Assembly (NCBI GenBank): GCA_051960855.1
Contig: JBQCDV010000006.1
Coordinates: forward strand, 1-9,202
Origin: JBQCDV01 sp051960855
GTDB lineage: Bacteria; Actinomycetota; Actinomycetes; JAJZTN01
DNA: 9,202 nt
Direction: 5' to 3'
Shown: positions 6,858-9,202 of the stretch, piece by piece
Numbering within the stretch: position 1 is the stretch's first letter
Layout: the number at the start of each line of letters is the position of its first letter
Notes under the pieces: model-generated
Database searches by the model: none
Told to the model about the DNA's origin: nothing
The model's input: the letters and a program-made list of their open reading frames with translations, nothing else
Made by a program: the position numbers and the translations under genes

Positions 6858-7673
6858 TCAGCGCAGGCAGCCGTGCGAAGCTCCCACCTTTGCCAGTCCG
6901 TAGAGGTCTCCGGTGCCGTAGCGGGTGCTGCTGCGCCACAGCGTCTGGGGGTACATGATCTGGCTCGAGCTGGACGCGTGGTTGAGACCGACCGCGTGGC
7001 CGAGCTCGTGGAGCAGCAGCTCGCCGCGGGTCTGCCCGCTGCCGAAGCCAGCGCGGTAGAGGCGGTTCTTCGTCGAGTCGAGCACGACATAGCCGGTGCG
7101 GATGCGCAGGGCGTGCGCGCCATCGCCGTCGGTCCAGCCGTAGGCCTGCCAGCCGCCCTGCCCGGAGTTGGAGCCCCCGAGCAGCAGGTTGGAGCGGCCC
7201 TTCCCGGTGCCCGGCTTGGCCCAGGCGATCACCAGCGGGGCGGGCTTGTCGTCCCCGACGGTGTCAGCGCCGTAGCCGGACTGCGGGATCACGCTGGTCT
7301 TGCCGTCGTACCAAAAGGTTAGGCCGGTCCGCTTGTGCAGCTCGTAGAGCGCCTTCTGCAGGTCCGTCCAGGCGCCGGGGGCGGCTTGGCTGAGGTTCAC
7401 GCGGTAGTGGACCGGCTCGCACGGGTTCCACCGAATCACTTGATCGGCATAGGTGTTGACCGAATAGGTACGCGAGCCGACCGCGAGGACGGCTGCGGTA
7501 GCGGCCTCACCCCCGCTCGCCGTCGACGTCGCCCAGGCAGGCTTGGGCGAGGCGGCGGACGGGCTGGCGGCCGCGCTGCCGGCGGTGGCGCCTGCTGCTG
7601 TCGCGAGGACGGCAGCAGCGGCAACTCCGGCGAGACGGCGGGGAAGTCGGCGAGAGCCTCCCAGACGGCGCAT
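6858..7673 (-). CDS. Secreted matrixin-like zinc metalloprotease
   Basis: A 271-residue protein with an Arg-rich N-terminus and an Ala-rich hydrophobic stretch (residues about 16-36), i.e. a Sec-type signal peptide with likely cleavage near the AAASPS segment; no clear twin-arginine consensus is seen. After an Ala/Ser/Pro linker comes the catalytic domain. The zinc motif HELGHAVGLNH spans 222-232 (His222, Glu223, His226, His232) and is followed by the Met-turn SQIMYP with Met240, the arrangement of metzincins of the matrixin (M10) type. WNPCEPVHYRVN near 82-93 is a segment I associate with actinobacterial members. The only two cysteines are Cys85 and Cys269, the latter three residues from the C-terminus. 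The start is ATG 7673 because AAGGAG lies 6 nt upstream; an upstream ATG at 7691 would put that RBS inside the gene. The gene converges on the ABC operon and diverges from padR. The natural substrate is unknown. Confidence 0.9.
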   Translation of the reverse strand: MRRLGGSRRLPRRLAGVAAAAVLATAAGATAGSAAASPSAASPKPAWATSTASGGEAATAAVLAVGSRTYSVNTYADQVIRWNPCEPVHYRVNLSQAAPGAWTDLQKALYELHKRTGLTFWYDGKTSVIPQSGYGADTVGDDKPAPLVIAWAKPGTGKGRSNLLLGGSNSGQGGWQAYGWTDGDGAHALRIRTGYVVLDSTKNRLYRAGFGSGQTRGELLLHELGHAVGLNHASSSSQIMYPQTLWRSSTRYGTGDLYGLAKVGASHGCLR

Positions 7674-7681
7674 GGTGAACT

Positions 7682-7715
7682 CCTTGAGCAAAGCCGGGCG
7701 AGTGCTTGCTCAAGG
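7682..7715 (-). promoter_or_regulatory. Inverted repeat overlapping the protease ribosome-binding site
   Basis: Perfect 10-bp arms, CCTTGAGCAA (7682-7691) and TTGCTCAAGG (7706-7715), with a 14-nt spacer. On the minus-strand transcript the 3' arm contains the AAGG of the AAGGAG Shine-Dalgarno (7680-7685), which sits 6 nt before the ATG at 7673. Folded as RNA it would block ribosome access; as DNA it could be an operator. Which of the two applies cannot be decided from sequence. Confidence 0.6.
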
Positions 7716-7760
7716 GCTGTCGGAGACGTGACCCCACCGTCTTGACGTGATGCGGATGCT

Positions 7761-7784
7761 TCACCCGGATGGGGCAGACCGGAC
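7761..7784. repeat. Two-block intergenic repeat, copy 2
   Basis: TCACCCGGATGGGGCAG (7761-7777) followed directly by ACCGGAC (7778-7784). It matches the blocks at 2135-2151 and 2163-2169 with one mismatch in 24 positions, the other copy having 11 extra nt between blocks. It lies 87 bp upstream of the protease start and about 157 bp upstream of padR. Confidence 0.5.
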
Positions 7785-7838
7785 GGCCCAGCGCGCCGGT
7801 CTTGATGCTCCGAACGGAGGAAACGGCGCCGCCACCTG

Positions 7839-7860
7839 CCGCGGCTCCCCGTGGCCGCGG
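7839..7860. repeat. GC-rich inverted repeat in the protease-padR spacer
   Basis: CCGCGGC (7839-7845) and GCCGCGG (7854-7860) with an 8-nt loop. It lies about 20 bp upstream of the padR -35 candidate and is not positioned as a terminator for any gene seen here. Confidence 0.35.
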
Positions 7861-7879
7861 TCGCGCATGCGGTTCCTCC

Positions 7880-7911
7880 TTGACGTCGGCCGTACATACC
7901 CGGTATGCATA
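7880..7911 (+). promoter_or_regulatory. Likely padR promoter overlapped by a palindromic operator
   Basis: TTGACG (7880-7885) is a near-consensus -35. With an 18-nt spacer, TATGCA (7904-7909) is the best -10. The perfect inverted repeat CATACC-C-GGTATG (7895-7907) overlaps the spacer and the -10, and an 8-nt palindrome TATGCATA (7904-7911) abuts it. PadR-family repressors usually bind such dyads in their own promoters, so this is a credible autoregulatory site. The -10 is only a partial match. Confidence 0.5.
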
Positions 7912-7941
7912 TTCCTACCTACTGAGTAACTAGGGGGCGGG

Positions 7942-8514
7942 ATGTCGATCCGGCAGGGACTGCTGGCGTTGCTGGAGGAGGGGCCGAGGTACGGCTACCA
8001 GCTGCGGACGGACTTCGAGACCCGGACGGGTGGCACCTGGCCGGTCAACGTGGGACAGATCTACACGACCCTCGCGCGCCTGGAACGCGACGGGCTCGTC
8101 CGCGCCGCCGGGGCCGACGAGGAGGACCGGGTCGTCTACGAGCTGACGGACGAGGGACGCACAGAGGTGCTCGCGTGGTTCCTCACCCCGGTGCGCCGCG
8201 AGGACCGGCCGCGCGACGAGCTCGCCATCAAGCTCGCGATGGCGGTCACGGTGCCGGGGATCGACGTGCAGGCCGTGGTGCAGACGCAGCGGACCGACTC
8301 GCTGCGCGCCCTGCAGGACTACACCCGACTCAAGCGTCAGAGTGACGGTAACGACCTGGCGTGGGAGCTGGTCCTCGAGTCCCTGATCTTTCAGGCCGAG
8401 GCGGAGGTCCGCTGGCTCGACCACTGCGAAGCACGGCTGGCGCGCGCCGAGGCCGAGGGGGTCCCCGTCTCCGGCACGGTGTCCCCGACGCGGGCACGGG
8501 CGGACCGGCGGTGA
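7942..8514 (+). CDS. PadR-family transcriptional regulator
   Basis: A 190-residue DNA-binding regulator. The N-terminal winged helix (residues about 1-75) shows the family pattern: LLALLEEGPRYGYQL near 7-21, then GGTWPVNVGQIYTTLARLER followed by DGLV, with the recognition helix around VGQIYTTLARL, and a wing ending in YELTDEGR. The remainder (about 90-170) is a helical PadR C-terminal domain used for dimerisation. Length is normal for the group with a long C-terminal domain. The start ATG at 7942 follows AGGGGG (7932-7937) by 4 nt. The gene overlaps the next ABC ATPase by 4 bp (GTGA), so the two are co-translated. In known cases, PadR proteins next to ABC exporters repress the operon and release DNA when they bind a transported compound or stress signal. 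That role is inferred here from context and the upstream palindrome. Confidence 0.94.
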   Translation: MSIRQGLLALLEEGPRYGYQLRTDFETRTGGTWPVNVGQIYTTLARLERDGLVRAAGADEEDRVVYELTDEGRTEVLAWFLTPVRREDRPRDELAIKLAMAVTVPGIDVQAVVQTQRTDSLRALQDYTRLKRQSDGNDLAWELVLESLIFQAEAEVRWLDHCEARLARAEAEGVPVSGTVSPTRARADRR

Positions 8515-9202
8515 GCACGATGACCCCTTCCCCGAACGACGCCGCCGTCGCTCCCGTCGTCCTGTCCCTGCGGGCGGTCACGCGGATCCACGGCAGCGGC
8601 GACACCGCGGTGCATGCCCTCCGGCAGGTCTCACTCGACGTCGCCGCCGGCGAGCTCGTCGCCGTCATGGGTCCGTCGGGCTCCGGCAAGTCGACCCTGC
8701 TCACTCTTGCCGGCGGCCTCGACTCCCCCACCGAGGGCGAGGTCGTCGTGGGGGGACAGTCGTTGCGCGGCGTGTCGAAGAGCCGCGTGGCCGCGCTCCG
8801 CCGGCGCGAGGTCGGCTACGTCTTCCAGGACTTCAACCTCGTGCCTGCCCTCACCGCCGCGGAGAACGTCAGCCTGCCGCTGGAGCTCGACGGGATGTCC
8901 GCACGCCGAGCGCGGCCGCTCGCACTCGCCGTGCTCGAGGAGGTCGGTCTGGCCGAGCTCGCCGACCGGTTCCCTGACGACATGTCCGGCGGCCAGCAGC
9001 AGCGCGTGGCGATCGCTCGCGCGGTCGTCGGCGACCGCCGCCTCGTGTTGGCCGACGAGCCGACCGGCGCCCTCGACTCCGTCACCGGCGAGCAGGTCCT
9101 GCGGCTGCTGCGCAGCCGGTGCGACGCCGGCGCGGGCGGAGTCCTCGTGACCCACGACGCCCGTCACGCCGCCTGGGCCGACCGCGTGGTCTTCCTGCGC
9201 GA
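8511..9202 (+). CDS. ABC transporter ATP-binding protein, MacB/LolD type (3' end outside window)
   Basis: The reading frame is open to the right edge, giving 230 visible residues. It is a nucleotide-binding subunit paralogous to the one at 3353-4195. Motifs: Walker A GPSGSGKST at 54-62, Q-loop YVFQ with Gln106, signature MSGGQQQRVAIARAV at 158-172 (Met in place of the usual Leu), Walker B LVLADEPTGALD at 178-189 with Asp182 and Glu183, and H-loop His215. FNLVPALTAAENVSLPLEL places it in the MacB/LolD group. The GTG at 8511 overlaps the padR stop (GTGA) and is preferred; an in-frame ATG at 8520 is an alternative, and neither has a clear RBS. Only the last part of the domain is missing. An FtsX-like permease gene is expected directly downstream, by analogy with the first ABC operon. 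It is probably repressed by the PadR protein. Confidence 0.93.
   Translation, partial: MSTMTPSPNDAAVAPVVLSLRAVTRIHGSGDTAVHALRQVSLDVAAGELVAVMGPSGSGKSTLLTLAGGLDSPTEGEVVVGGQSLRGVSKSRVAALRRREVGYVFQDFNLVPALTAAENVSLPLELDGMSARRARPLALAVLEEVGLAELADRFPDDMSGGQQQRVAIARAVVGDRRLVLADEPTGALDSVTGEQVLRLLRSRCDAGAGGVLVTHDARHAAWADRVVFLR

Larger units (their letters stand above)
7674..7941. other. Divergent intergenic region between protease and padR
   Basis: 268 bp that should carry the promoters of both genes. It holds, left to right: the RBS-overlapping inverted repeat; two GACGTGA direct repeats (7725-7731 and 7744-7750); the second copy of the two-block repeat; CTCCG-AA-CGGAG (7809-7820); a 7-bp GC hairpin (7839-7860); and the padR promoter/operator. 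An open frame of 60 codons crosses it (about 7747-7929) but has no RBS and no recognisable product. Confidence 0.6.

Noticed and set aside
7747..7929. Possible 60-residue ORF in the protease-padR spacer
   Set aside because: No RBS, no family resemblance, and it overlaps the padR promoter and operator; probably random.
8614..9150. Plus-strand open frame of 178 codons at the right end
   Set aside because: It is out of frame with the second ABC ATPase, whose true frame (from 8511) shows all ATPase motifs and stays open to the edge.

Overview
The window is a GC-rich stretch (codon third positions almost all G or C, GTG starts, terminator hairpin without a T-tract) that looks like the chromosome of an actinobacterium. 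The best lineage hint is the first gene, a large histidine-kinase-like protein of the type that heads actinobacterial 'conservon' (cvn) operons. The genus cannot be fixed from this sequence. I see no rRNA, tRNA, CRISPR array, insertion sequence or prophage.

Layout: (1) positions 1-1998, minus strand, a nitrate/nitrite-sensing-type (NIT) membrane sensor kinase whose 3' end runs off the left edge. (2) A 183-bp divergent intergenic region, then a complete PIG3-type NAD(P)H:quinone oxidoreductase on the plus strand (2182-3177). (3) A two-gene plus-strand operon encoding a MacB/LolD-type ABC ATPase (3353-4195) and its FtsX-like permease with two MacB-type halves (4188-6719), overlapping by 8 bp. 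(4) A strong hairpin (6756-6801) between convergent genes. (5) A secreted matrixin-like zinc metalloprotease on the minus strand (6858-7673). (6) A 268-bp divergent intergenic region rich in inverted repeats. (7) A PadR-family repressor (7942-8514) overlapping by 4 bp a second MacB/LolD-type ABC ATPase, which is cut by the right edge; its permease would be expected just beyond.

Functionally this is an envelope/signalling neighbourhood: an extracytoplasmic sensor, two type-VII-fold (MacB-like) ABC systems that in relatives move lipids, peptides or drugs rather than import nutrients, a secreted protease and a ligand-responsive repressor. The PadR-ABC pair is a familiar self-contained module in which the repressor controls its own operon and the transporter. 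A palindrome laid over the likely padR promoter fits that model.

The least ordinary signals are in the intergenic DNA. A 10-bp inverted repeat just upstream of the protease would hide its ribosome-binding site in mRNA. A two-block sequence, 23 of 24 positions identical apart from an 11-nt spacer, occurs in both divergent intergenic regions, about 5.6 kb apart. No clearly novel multi-gene system is visible; the genes themselves belong to recognisable families.
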